Source of the DNA: Maea johnstoni
Taxonomy: Eukaryota; Annelida; Polychaeta; Spionida; Magelonidae
Reading direction: 5' to 3'
NCBI GenBank assembly: GCA_963942565.1
Contig: OZ012690.1
Coordinates: 37,682,467 to 37,746,466 of the forward strand
DNA length: 64,000 bases
The notes under the pieces are model-generated. The model ran no database searches and was not told the origin of the DNA. It saw nothing but the letters and a program-made list of their open reading frames with translations. Both the position numbers and the translations under genes were made by a program. Position 1 is the first letter of the stretch; every line of letters starts with the position of its first letter. Positions 22,191 through 31,925 of this stretch are shown one piece after another.

Positions 22191-23091
22191 CTGGAACCTT
22201 AAACATGAATCCTTTATTAAAATCATCAAGATGAAGATTTAAGTATACATTATGAGGCTACTGGCGATATAACAAAGTAAATCCTGTTTTATTTGAAGGA
22301 TCTATTTGTCTTATTTGAGTAACCATAGTTTAGCTGAAGAAAATTTGGGCAAGCCTGCTTACCAGATTATCTCCTATCTGATCAGCTGAGAGAGGAGCCC
22401 TCACCAGGGCGCCAGCCTCTTCAACTAGAAACCTCCAAATCTACTCTGAAATTCCCTTTTCATTCCAGTGATTATGGTTATTTAAACCATTCTTCTAATA
22501 CATACACATCATAGCCTTATTTAAAATTAACCCCAACAGTTTTACGAGGGAGCAGAAAAGCATGTTAGTATATAGAAAATGAAGAGCTGCGCTAAACAGG
22601 AGTTTACACAGCTTTCTCAAATCGCCATACTTCTCATTGCTGAAACAACCTCCTTCATTCAATATTGATCATACAAAGCTTACATTTTACAACATGATAT
22701 GAAGATTCTTGGACATGCAGTAGTTTTTATTTTTTTTATATCTGCTTTAATCATTTCTTTGTCGGACTTCAACAATGAAAAAAATAAAATTCTACAAAAT
22801 CATGACTAACTTGCTCTAAATTTCTATTGCAACAAAAAAATATTAAAAATGAGAAATTTCTACGTGCCCAAGGATGTTTTATACTATGGACCAAGTGTGA
22901 AAGCAAATTGAAAAACATTCATTTTCACTACCGTTTTTGGGGGAGAGAAAATAAAACTTTATTTATCCTCCCTCTACAGAAGGAAGGTACATCTATCATT
23001 TTACTAGCAAAGGGAACCAATTAATTTGCGAGAATCCCAACAAAGGCCATGTGCATGATATATTTCCATCTATCTTTCTATCTACCTATAT
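22130..23091 (+). repeat. 962-bp direct repeat, copy A
   Basis: From AGTTTCAACTCTATGACAGC to CTATCTACCTATAT this stretch is almost identical to 23762-24723, with only scattered substitutions and short indels. Both ends are sharp. It contains one minisatellite-family motif (CACTACCGTTTTTGGGGGAG) and a TATC-rich right edge. The 65-codon frame inside is the same in both copies only because the DNA is. Confidence 0.9.
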
Positions 23092-23761
23092 GTGAACACA
23101 CACACGCACACACACACATAATAATATTAATGATAATAATAATAATAATTGATATTTGATATAGCGTCCTTTCCACCTATAATGTTCAAAAGCGCTTTAC
23201 AGAAAGTCAGTGGACAGTTATTTTTGGTCCGTATAGTCTATTATTATTGCTTGCTTTGTATCGTCCAATCAGCAATCAGGATTTGTACCATGTGACCGGT
23301 TATTATATATATCTTTTATTGACTGTAACGTGTACAAAAACAAGATATAATGAACAAAAAGTGGCTAATGTAAATTATGAAATAACACAACAAAAAGAAC
23401 AAAGGAAAAAATCAGCCCAAAAGCTGATGCAACTTAACTTATATACAAAATTGATCCTGTTAAGATGAGGAACAAAACTAAAGTTTTAACAGAACCAAAG
23501 CTGATACAGTAACTTAAACTTATATACAAAATTAAGCCGGGATTGTCACATCATTTGGAATAGAGAGTATGTCATAAGTCCAGGTTGAGCAAATGTCGGT
23601 CCACCTTAGCATAGGGTTAAGGTGGATCTACATTAACCGATACCACTCTTGCTCTTGACATTCTTTCTATACATTTCCGCCACACAGTCTAGGACTATGA
23701 GGCACAATCTTTCAGTACTTTCCATATCAATACCTTCAACAGACCTCCCTAGGATAGTATA
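23092..23761 (+). repeat. Spacer between direct repeats, with LINE tail
   Basis: It starts with a (CA)n tract, then (AAT)n, then ATTTGATATAGCGTCCTTTCC and AAAGCGCTTTACAGAAAGTC. Read on the minus strand this resembles the 3' end of the CR1/L2-like LINE at 31090-31165 (GGAAAGGGCGCAATATCAAA followed by (ATT)n), so it is a LINE or LINE-tailed SINE end. The remainder is unassigned. The phrase AACTTATATACAAAATT occurs twice, around 23435 and 23515. Confidence 0.5.
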
Positions 23762-24723
23762 CAGTTTCAACTCTATGACAGCACTGGTCAAGTAAAGGTC
23801 AGTAGAATACAAGTAATGCCAGTCTGGAACCTTAAACCTGAATCCTCTATTAAAATCATCAAGATGAAGATTTAAGTATACATTATTAGGCTACTGGCGA
23901 TATAACAAAGTAAATCCTGTTTTATTTGAAGGATCTATTTGTCTTATTTGAGTAACCATAGTTTAGCTGAAGAAAATTTGGGCAAGCCTACTTACCAGAT
24001 TATCTCCTATCTGATCAGCTGAGAGAGGAGCCCTCACCAGGGCGCCAGCCTCTTCAACTAGAAACCTCCAAATCTACTCTGAAATTCCCTTTTCATTCCA
24101 GTGATTATGGTTATTTAAACCATTCTTCTAATACATACACATCATAGTCTTATTTAAAATTAACCCCAACAGTTTTACGAGGGAGCAGAAAAGCATGTTA
24201 GTATGTAGAAAATGAAGAGCTGCGCTAAACAGGAGTTTACACAGCTTTCTCAAATCGCCATACTTCTCATTGCTGAAACAACCTCCTTCATTAAATATTG
24301 ATCATACAAAGCTTAAATTTACAACATGATATGAAGATTCTTGGACATGCAGTAGTTTTTATTATTTTTATATCTGCTTTAATCATTTCTTTGTCGGACT
24401 TCAACAATGAAAAAAGTAAAATTCTACAAAATCATGACTAACTTGCTCTAAATTTCTATTGCAACAAAAAAATATTAAAAATGAGAAATTTCTACGTGCC
24501 CAAGGATGTTTTATACTATGGACCAAGTGTGAAAGCAAATTGAAAAACATTCATTTTCACTACCGTTTTTGGGGGAGAGAAAATAAAACTTTATTTATCC
24601 TCCCTCTACAAAAGGAAGGTACATCTATCATTTTACTAGCAAAGGGAACCAATTAATTTGCGAGAATCCCAACAAAGGCCATGTGCATGATATATTTCCA
24701 TCTATCTTTCTATCTACCTATAT
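23762..24723 (+). repeat. 962-bp direct repeat, copy B
   Basis: It is the partner of 22130-23091 at a 1,632-bp offset. Differences are few, for example TTATTATTTTTATATC against TTATTTTTTTTATATC. This is the mark of a recent tandem duplication of a 1.63-kb segment or of an assembly artefact. Confidence 0.9.
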
Positions 24724-25127
24724 TTACCTATACCTAAGCCTTATTTAAGAATAAAAAGTTTTGAAATAAAAGATATGGGAAATTTTGTGATCAAACTTAA
24801 AATAAATAGTTCTGGGTGTGCCCACTAGACGGCTCTTTTTCAACTGGTTCCCTTTCTCTCACTCCACATCCAACTGTCTATATTTCAGTGTGGTAAGTGT
24901 GAGACAGAGTACCGTTATTGCTCATGGAACAAAGGACCAGTCTATCATGGGAGAGGCAGAAGGTTTCATTGAATACTAGGATATTTCAGATCCAAAATTG
25001 CTAAATGAGGTAATGCTAATTAGCATTATCTGCACAAGTTTTTATAGAAAAAAGTTCTCATTGTGCGCACACTTCATATCACAAGATAATATTGATTAGA
25101 TCACAAGAAACGTCTCATTCATGGAAG
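24724..25127. other. Unassigned region
   Basis: No gene, known repeat or structured element is recognised between the direct repeat and the hairpin. Confidence 0.4.
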
Positions 25128-25129
25128 CA

Positions 25130-25300
25130 TTAATAAAAACCTTAATGACTGTTCACCAGGGCAGTTTGTGTATTAAATGTGCGCCTTCAGACATCCTGAA
25201 AAGACCTTGGGCCTTAGGCCCTAGGTCTGGCCAGGATGCCTTCAGGCGCACATTAAACACACATACTGTCCTGGTGAATAGTCATTAAGGCTTTAATAAA
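25130..25300. repeat. Long imperfect hairpin at LINE 3' end
   Basis: CTTAATGACTGTTCACCAGG, TTAAATGTGCGCCTTCAG and ACATCCTG on the left face CAGGATGCC, TTCAGGCGCACATTAAAC and CCTGGTGAATAGTCATTAAG on the right. The centre is the palindrome GGGCCTTAGGCCC at about 25210-25222. Each arm is about 75-80 bp with scattered mismatches. The right arm is the last coding part of the minus-strand LINE remnant, so the left arm is an inverted copy of it. Confidence 0.72.
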
Positions 25301-26437
25301 CTCCTCTCGAAATAGCAATGTTTTCATCTGTTTCTTGAAGTTTTTCACACTATCAGCAGCCTTGATATTGTCAGGGAGCTCATTCCAAACGTGTGGTGCA
25401 TAGGCACAGAATGCTCTGTCAACCAACCTTTTTAAATTAGTGTGTGGTATCTGTAATAAGTTCTTAGTGTTTGATCTTAGAGTCCTTGTATTGGCTTGTT
25501 TGACTAACAGTTCCCTCAAGTATAGAGGGGCACATCCTTGCATGTATTTGAAAGTCAAAAGCAGAATCTTGAGCTCAATCCTTTTCCTGATGGGCAGCCA
25601 GTGAAGATCTTTTAGAACTGGTGTAATGTGATCATACTTTTTGGAGCCACTAACCACTTTAGCGGCATTGTTTTGGACTTTCTGGAGCCTGCATAGCAGT
25701 GATTCCACAGAGAAGTTCATTACGATAGTCAAGGCGTGATGTCACCAGTGAGACGATGGCACTCTTGGTTGTATCAGTATTGCGAAATTTTCTTATTTTT
25801 TCAATGTTCCTAAGGTGATAATTTGCAGACTTGATATCTTTTGATACATGTGCAGACATATTCATGTTCGGATCAAAAAAAGCACCCAGATTACCAATTG
25901 GTTCATTAAGAACTGGTACTATTACACCATAAACGGTAATACTAGGAAGTTTTCCAACTTTGCTACCCCTTTGTCGACTACACGCCGATTGATAGGTTTG
26001 ATAGAGATGTAGAGTTGTGTATCATCCGTATAAGCATGGAGTTCTAGACCATGCTTTCTTATCAGTATTCTTAAGGGTAGGAGGTATATCAGAAAGAGCA
26101 GAGGGCCCAGCACTGATCCTTGTGACCATGGGATTTCCTGTGATGCGGAGAATGAATCATCTATCTGAACTCAAAGAGTACGGTCACCAAGATATGAACG
26201 GAACCATTCAATGGCTGGCGCTCTTATACCCAGAGTGCTCTCCATTCTAGAAAACAGCACATCATGGTCGATGGTATCAAATTCTGCACTTAGGTCAAGC
26301 AGGATCAGCATAACAATTCCATGCTGCTCAATGCTTGTAAGGATGTCATTCTGTACCTTCACCAGTGTCGTCTCTGTGCTGTGACTGGGTTTATATGCAG
26401 ATAGAAGGTATTCATGTAGATTGTTATCTGTCACGTT
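25253..26437 (-). mobile_element. Decayed CR1/L2-like LINE, RT to 3' end
   Basis: Reading right to left, the remnant starts inside the reverse transcriptase (NNLHEYLLSAYKPSHSTE, then LLDLSAEFDTIDHDVLFSRM). It passes [13 protein letters not shown] and the catalytic box, here YTDDTQLY instead of the usual YADD. It then loses about 50 codons relative to 29587-31047, resumes at [20 protein letters not shown], and ends with the family C-terminal region (RLQKVQNNAAKVV, HITPVLKDLHWLPIRKRIE). Several frame changes and stops make it non-functional. It is homologous along its whole length to the LINE at 28909-31165. The 5' end and endonuclease are missing. Confidence 0.88.
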
Positions 26438-26439
26438 AC

Positions 26440-26880
26440 ATGCATACATACAAACGTATGTATGTGGAAAGAAATCTTGGTAGATAGATATATAGATATA
26501 GATATATAGAAATACGCACAGACAGGTATATAGTATAATATAGATGATTAACTACAAATAGATAGATAGAAATACAGACAGACAGATAGATATTAGCTAT
26601 TGATAGAAACGCAAATACATAAATACATACAATAGGGTCATTATACTTTTTGCACTAATGATATTCCATGATATACTGATGGACACGGACATGGTCTTTG
26701 TTTTATTTACCCTCCCTCTGGAGTGGTCGGGGGAAAAGAGTTTTATTTTCTCTCCCCCCAAAACGGTCATCAGAATAAAAAGTATTTTAATTACTCTTTC
26801 ACATGGTCGAGAAAAATAGTTTTATTTAGTGAAAATAATAAGTTCTTTATCTGCCCTTTCACATTTGGTCCATCGTAGTA
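26440..26880 (-). repeat. Tetranucleotide tract plus minisatellite units
   Basis: Tracts of (TACA), (GATA) and (CAGA) type at 26440-26625 are followed by ATTCCATGATATACTGATGG, GGACATGGTC, two or three units with TTTTCTCTCCCCCCAAAACG, and the edge phrase CACATTTGGTCCATCGTAG. The arrangement matches 12180-12730, 22900-23091 and 31225-31610. Confidence 0.62.
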
Positions 26881-27171
26881 TTTTTATGAAATATATAAAC
26901 ATCAATAGATATTGTGTCACACCTTTGATGAAGCCATGGGGTTGTTTGCAATATTATAGATATATGTATCACAAATTCACACCTCTGGCTTTCGGCCCCA
27001 CCCCTGGGAGGTTGTGATGTTGTCACATGTTAGGTTTAGAATATTTAACCTCTCCGGAATTGCAGCTTTCATAAATATACCGTTTAATATGGTTTTCATG
27101 AACATAGACCAAAGTATTGGCCAATAATTGCACGAAAGTCTCAGCTAAAGAACGAATGTCCCGAGCCCCCT
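26881..27171. other. Unassigned region
   Basis: No gene or repeat is recognised here. Confidence 0.35.
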
Positions 27172-27175
27172 AATG

Positions 27176-27586
27176 CCCCAGTCACACTTACACTTGAGTC
27201 CAACTATCGCCCCATTTCAAAATCGGCGCCGATTGTGCTAATTGACGTTGCGATTTTGAAAATAGCTACATTTGCAGTCGCACCAGCACGACTCACCGAA
27301 GCCGATTATATGATTTGTCTTGCGATTATCGTGATATCATCGTAAGATAACAAGACATTCATTCAGCAAGTCTAAATACATGACGCAACATTTAGATCCG
27401 ACGTGCGTACAAATATTTTACGAATATCTTACGATAATCGCAAGTCAAGGAAGTATACGTATCCGATTGATTCCGTTTTTGGCCTAAAAATTGGATCCGT
27501 CTATCGCACGATAGGTAAATTTATAAGGTCGGACCTGCCGATTTTGAAATTGTGCGATGGTCTGACTAGTGTGACTAGGGGCAGAA
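27176..27586. mobile_element. MITE with GCCCCAGTCACACT termini
   Basis: The left end TGCCCCAGTCACACT and the right end, in reverse, TGCCCCTAGTCACACT form inverted termini. Deeper matching blocks follow (ATTTCAAAATCGGC on the left, and the same read in reverse at 27535-27548). The interior is rich in CG-containing dyads (TTACGATAATCGCAAG against CTTGCGATTATCGTGA). It is about 410 bp with no coding capacity. I could not settle the target duplication. Confidence 0.62.
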
Positions 27587-28029
27587 AGTACATGTACGTT
27601 GGATTCACTAAACGCAACCATCCGGCGAGTACTCGGAGAGCTTCAGGAAGTGCAGCATTTCATGGAAGCCTACCACGTTATTCATTATCACTTTAAGAAT
27701 AAACTCTTGTACTCGGAAGTCCATATGCAGAACGTGGTGGATTTTTTGTTGTAGAGCGTGGTGGAGTTAGACGCAATTACCCACAGTGCTCTGTTTTCAA
27801 AATGGCGCAGACCATACCTATATTTTTAAAGCTCTTCTATATTGACGGGGCTGCTCGGAAATAGATGTGCCTACTTTAGAGAAATGTTGTTGATAGAATA
27901 ATTAGTTCTGCTGCTATGCCAAACATGCATTATGATCAAATCTTCAAAGCATAACAAGAAAAACGCTTAATAGCATTCTACTTGCTGGTTCATGCAAGAT
28001 TGAATACTTCATTGATTGACAATCAAATA
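27587..28029. other. Unassigned region
   Basis: No gene is recognised. The phrase AAAATGGCGCAGACC at about 27800 resembles a start context, but only a short frame follows. Confidence 0.35.
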
Positions 28030-28039
28030 ACCTTTTGTA

Positions 28040-28560
28040 TTGGGTAAATATCAGCTGGCCTAGTAGCGTAACTGAAGGTAGCGCCACCTACCACAAGGGC
28101 CATGACTGTCACGCCCCCATATCTGGAAATATTTTACATGCAAAGATGTAGTCAGTGAACATTGTATATTGGTTTGAATGTATTTCTGCTTTAAATCCTA
28201 GTTATTGATAGAAAGTACACTGGGTAGGCCAAAAGTACCCATTTTTGATGGTGGCGCCACCTAAATCTACCCATTAAAAGCTAAAATTCAATGAAACTCA
28301 CTAAAACTCTACTTCCTAGTACCTACAGTATAAACTATGCCATTGTTTGGCCGACCAATGACCCTTTAAATTAGACAAGGTTAGGTTGACCTAGCAGCTG
28401 ACCAATAGGTGTGCCACCTGGGGGGAGGGGGGTGCATGGGTGCGACACCTTCATATCTGAAATGTTGCCCTTGGTGAATTGTATATCTAATTGCATGCTT
28501 ATAATACAAAGTGCATGTTTTTCTCAATTATGCTAATAGTATATATAGAAGATCCCCTAT
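28040..28560 (+). repeat. GGTGGCGCCACC-family repeats, two looser copies
   Basis: Around 28055-28150 (GGCCTAGTAGCG, GTAGCGCCACCTACC, CCCCATATCTGGAAATATTTT) and 28385-28530 (GACCTAGCAGCTGACC, GGTGTGCCACCTGG, GGGTGCGACACCTTCATATC, ATACAAAGTGCATG) the text follows the units at 2811 and 3317. GATGGTGGCGCCACCTAAATC at about 28248 carries the exact palindrome, perhaps as a third partial copy. Confidence 0.55.
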
Positions 28561-28570
28561 TAAATACCCT

Positions 28571-28645
28571 TAGCTATAGTTCAATAATATTGAACCTTAC
28601 TCTATGCAACGATATCTTATTGTGGATGTTCTGTGTTGCATCTAC
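28571..28645 (+). repeat. Short dispersed repeat with dyad
   Basis: CTATAGTTCAATAATATTGA, then GCAACGATATCTTATTGTGG and TTCTGTGTTGCA match 8369-8440. The left part contains the 16-bp palindrome GTTCAATATTATTGAAC on the opposite strand. Confidence 0.6.
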
Positions 28646-28908
28646 CGTCCATATAATATCAGAAATGGGAAAATAGGTAGAGTTTATGTCTGAACTACCT
28701 TAGCTATAGCTAATGGTATTTCGGGAGGAAGAGTACCGCGGTTTCTCCAATGTAGACTTCTTTTGAAGGTCCCTGACATCCATAATTGTGGGTATACGTA
28801 GGAGCTGCGTTTCTCAAAAAAACCCACACCCTGCTGTGAGGTCACAATGTATTTATCATCAGCAGACCTTTCACGCAATGATTACTTTGTATCGGATAAA
28901 TTGTAAAA

Positions 28909-31165
28909 ATGTTACTACTTGTTTCACCTTTCTCGGTTCCCAGTGTAATTTTCCTATATGACAACCTCTCTGTCACTGATCTCATGGACATATATGATAC
29001 ACAACTAACCAATGTGCTGAATAAGCATGCACCACCCAAGGAAAAGTCTATTGTAATAAGACCACAACAGCCTTGGTTCTCAGATGATCTCCATCGAGCA
29101 AAATCTGAGAAAAGAAAAGCTGAAAGGCTGTGGAGGAGAACTGGCCTGACAGTTCATCGTGAAATCTTCAAGGAAGAAAGAGACAAATACAACAAGCTCC
29201 TTGAAAGTAGCAAAGTGTCATATTACAATCAGAGGATTATTGATTGTGGGCAGGATTCGAAAGCGATGTCCCAGACAATGAATGAACTCCTCTTCAGGCA
29301 GAAAGTGTCAAAACTCCCAGAACACAGCTCTGCAGAAGAACTTGCAAATAGGTTCTCATGCTTTTTCAAGGAAAAGATTGATAAAATCAGGGATAACCTC
29401 CCTGACTGCTCTGACATCAACCTGGAAATAACACAGTCACCACCTGTTTCCACTCTGAATGTTCTGCGGAATACTACAGAGGAGGAAGTATGGAAGATAA
29501 TTTGCAAGTCTCCTGCGAAAAGCTGCATGCTTGATCCAATCCCAACTTGTCTCATCAAATATAGTTGAAGCGAATTACTTCCAGTAATGACTAACATCAT
29601 AAATTCTTCTCTCAGATCTAGCCAGGTACCGAAATCCATGAAGTCGGCTATAGTAACACCGTTACTTAAGAAATCTACCCTAGATCCAGATATTCTAAAG
29701 AACTACCGTCCTGTCAGTAACCTTTCTTACATCTCAAAACTGTTGGAGAGGGTGGTGGCGGGGCGACTCACTGACTACATGACTGAGAACAACTTGCATG
29801 AACATTTACAATCTGCTTACAAGCCTGGTCACAGCACTGAGACTGCCCTAGTGAAAGTACAGAATGACATTCTAACCAGCATTGACCAGCATGGAGTAGT
29901 TATACTGGTCATGTTAGATCTGAGTGCGGCGTTCGACATCATCGACCATGATATTCTATTCAGCAGAATGGAAAATACATTAGGTATTACGGGTCAAGCA
30001 CTTGCTTGGTTTAAGTCTTACCTGTCAGGACGCACACTCCGCATCAAGATTGACAAGTCATTCTCTGAGTTACAGGACATTCTGTGGTCCGTACCACAGG
30101 GATCAGTGTTAGGACCATTGTTGTTCCTGATCTACCTCCTACCCCTTGGAAAACTCATCAGAAAGCATGGTTTAGAGCTTCACATATATGCGGACGACAC
30201 ACAGCTCTATCTGGCAATAAAACCTATCACTCAACAAGCTGTGGACATAGGAGTTGCTAGGCTGGAGGGCTGCCTCACTGACATATATACATGGATGTCA
30301 CAGAACAAGCTAAAACTGAATGCAGACAAAACGGAAGTCCTAGTGCTAGGTACCCCTAAGCAGCGAGCCAAAATATCTGTGCCTAGCATCTCCGTAAATG
30401 GTGAGATTGTTAAGATTCTCAATATACCTATCGGCAATCTGGGCTCTGTTTTTGATCCAAGCATGAATATGGCCGCACATGTGTCAAAGGCAGTCAAATC
30501 TGCAAACTATCACCTTCGAAACATTGGAAGGATCAGAAAATACTTGACTGCAGAATCAACTAAAGGTGCTGTCATATCCCTGGTAACCTCAAGATTCGAC
30601 TACTGCAATGGACTTCTCTGTGGAATACCTGAAGAGCTAATATGTAAGCTCCAGAGAGTACAAAATAATGCCGCCAGGGTGATCACACTCACAAAGAAGT
30701 ATGACCATATCACTCCAGTACTAAAGGAACTTCACTGGTTACCAGTCAGGAAGAGAATTGAATTCAAGATTCTTCTCCTGGCGTACAAGTGTTTGCATGG
30801 AACTGCACCCTCTTACCTGAGGGAAATGCTGAAAGAGTATGTCCCACCACGGACACTGGGATCAACATCCAAGAATTTACTCTGCGAGCCGAGAACCAAC
30901 ATGAAAACCTACGGTGACAGATCATTTAGTGCCTGTGCCCCAAAACTATGGAATCAGCTCCCAAATAATATTCGGGCAGCTGGGAGTGTGGCAATCTTCA
31001 AACGACAATTGAAAACACATCTGTTCAAAGATGTATTTATCAAATAACTATGTGGATATCAACATCTATCCTCTGACAATGAATGTAATGCGCCTTTGAG
31101 CATGTTTATATGGAAAGGGCGCAATATCAAATGACAATATTATTATTATTATTATTATTATTATG
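28909..31165 (+). mobile_element. CR1/L2-like LINE, 5'-truncated, nearly intact RT
   Basis: Two consecutive frames in the same phase (28909-29568 and 29587-31047) form one ORF2-type reading frame broken by a single TGA near 29566. The first part is the linker behind the lost endonuclease (TNVLNKHAPPKEKSIVIRPQ, QPWFSDDLHRAKSEKRKAER). The reverse transcriptase then shows [77 protein letters not shown] and the catalytic YADDTQLY. The C-terminal region (LQRVQNNAARVI, HITPVLKELHWLPVRKRIEF, KLWNQLPNNIRAAG) is typical of CR1/L2-group LINEs. After the stop, GGAAAGGGCGCAATATCAAA and an (ATT)n tract give the usual 3' end. It encodes self-primed reverse transcription; this copy lacks the endonuclease and is probably immobile. 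It looks young compared with the copy at 25253-26437. Confidence 0.92.
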
Positions 31166-31224
31166 ATATAAAGATAACACCCCATACCAATATGAAAATG
31201 AGCCAGTCAACCAGTCATTGCTTG

Positions 31225-31610
31225 AAATATATTTTCCTTCCTTTTCTATAGTGGTCGGGAAAAATAGATTTAAATTTATTTTCTCTCCCCCAAAACGGGA
31301 GGGAAAATAAATTTAAATGTATTTTCTCTCCCCAATAAACGGAGGTGAAAATATTTTTAAAATTTATTTTCCCTCCCCAATAAACGGGAGTGAGAATACA
31401 TTTGAATTTAATTTCTCTCCCCAATAAACGGGAATGAAAATAAATTTAAATTTATTTTCTCTCACCAATAAACAGGAGTGAGAATACATTTGAATTTAAT
31501 TTCTCTCCCCAATAAACGGGAATGAAAATAAATTTAAATTTACTTTCTCTCACCAATAAACGGGAGTGAAAATAAATTTAAATTTATTTTCTCTTTCGCA
31601 CTTGGTCCAT
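31225..31610 (+). repeat. 44-45-bp minisatellite, about 8 units
   Basis: Units read TTTATTTTCTCTCCCCAATA, AACGGGAGTGAAAATAAATT with small changes. Two successive units (about 31382-31470) recur almost exactly as the next two (about 31470-31558), which gives an 88-bp higher-order repeat. The edge phrase TTTCGCACTTGGTCCATCGT at 31589 is shared with 12715 and 26860. Confidence 0.82.
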
Positions 31611-31925
31611 CGTACCACCCCTCCCCCCAGTTACTCAGTTATTACCAGTTACTCTAGTTCCTCCTCCGAGGAAGAAGATTGCATGTTTATCATTAGTTCC
31701 TCCCAGTTCCCCCCCCCCCCCCCCCAGTAACTGTTGGTTACTGTACTTCCTCCTCTTACTTCCTCCTCTAAAGATTAGGGTGGTATGTTTTTTTGTTTGT
31801 TCCTCCTAGTTCCCCCAGTTACTGTATATTTGTATGAAGGCTGTATATTTGTCATTTGTTCCTCCCAGTTTCCGAAGTTACAGCAGTTCCGCCTACTCAA
31901 TAAGGAGTATACGTTTCTCATTTCT
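31611..31925 (+). repeat. CT-rich degenerate tandem repeat
   Basis: The phrase GTTCCTCCCAGTTCCCCC with CAGTTACTGTA and GTATGTTTATCATTTGTTCC recurs about four times at spacings of 70-80 bp, with a long C run at 31710-31726. It adjoins the 45-bp minisatellite and has no coding sense. Confidence 0.55.

Noticed and set aside
22827-23024. 65-codon frame identical to the one at 24459-24656
   Set aside because: The identity reflects the recent direct DNA duplication. The peptide has no domain and includes minisatellite-family sequence.
29229-29639. 136-codon minus-strand frame
   Set aside because: It is antisense to the CR1/L2-like LINE reading frame.
31225-31610. CRISPR-like regular array
   Set aside because: The units are contiguous 44-45-bp minisatellite monomers with no unique spacers, in animal DNA.
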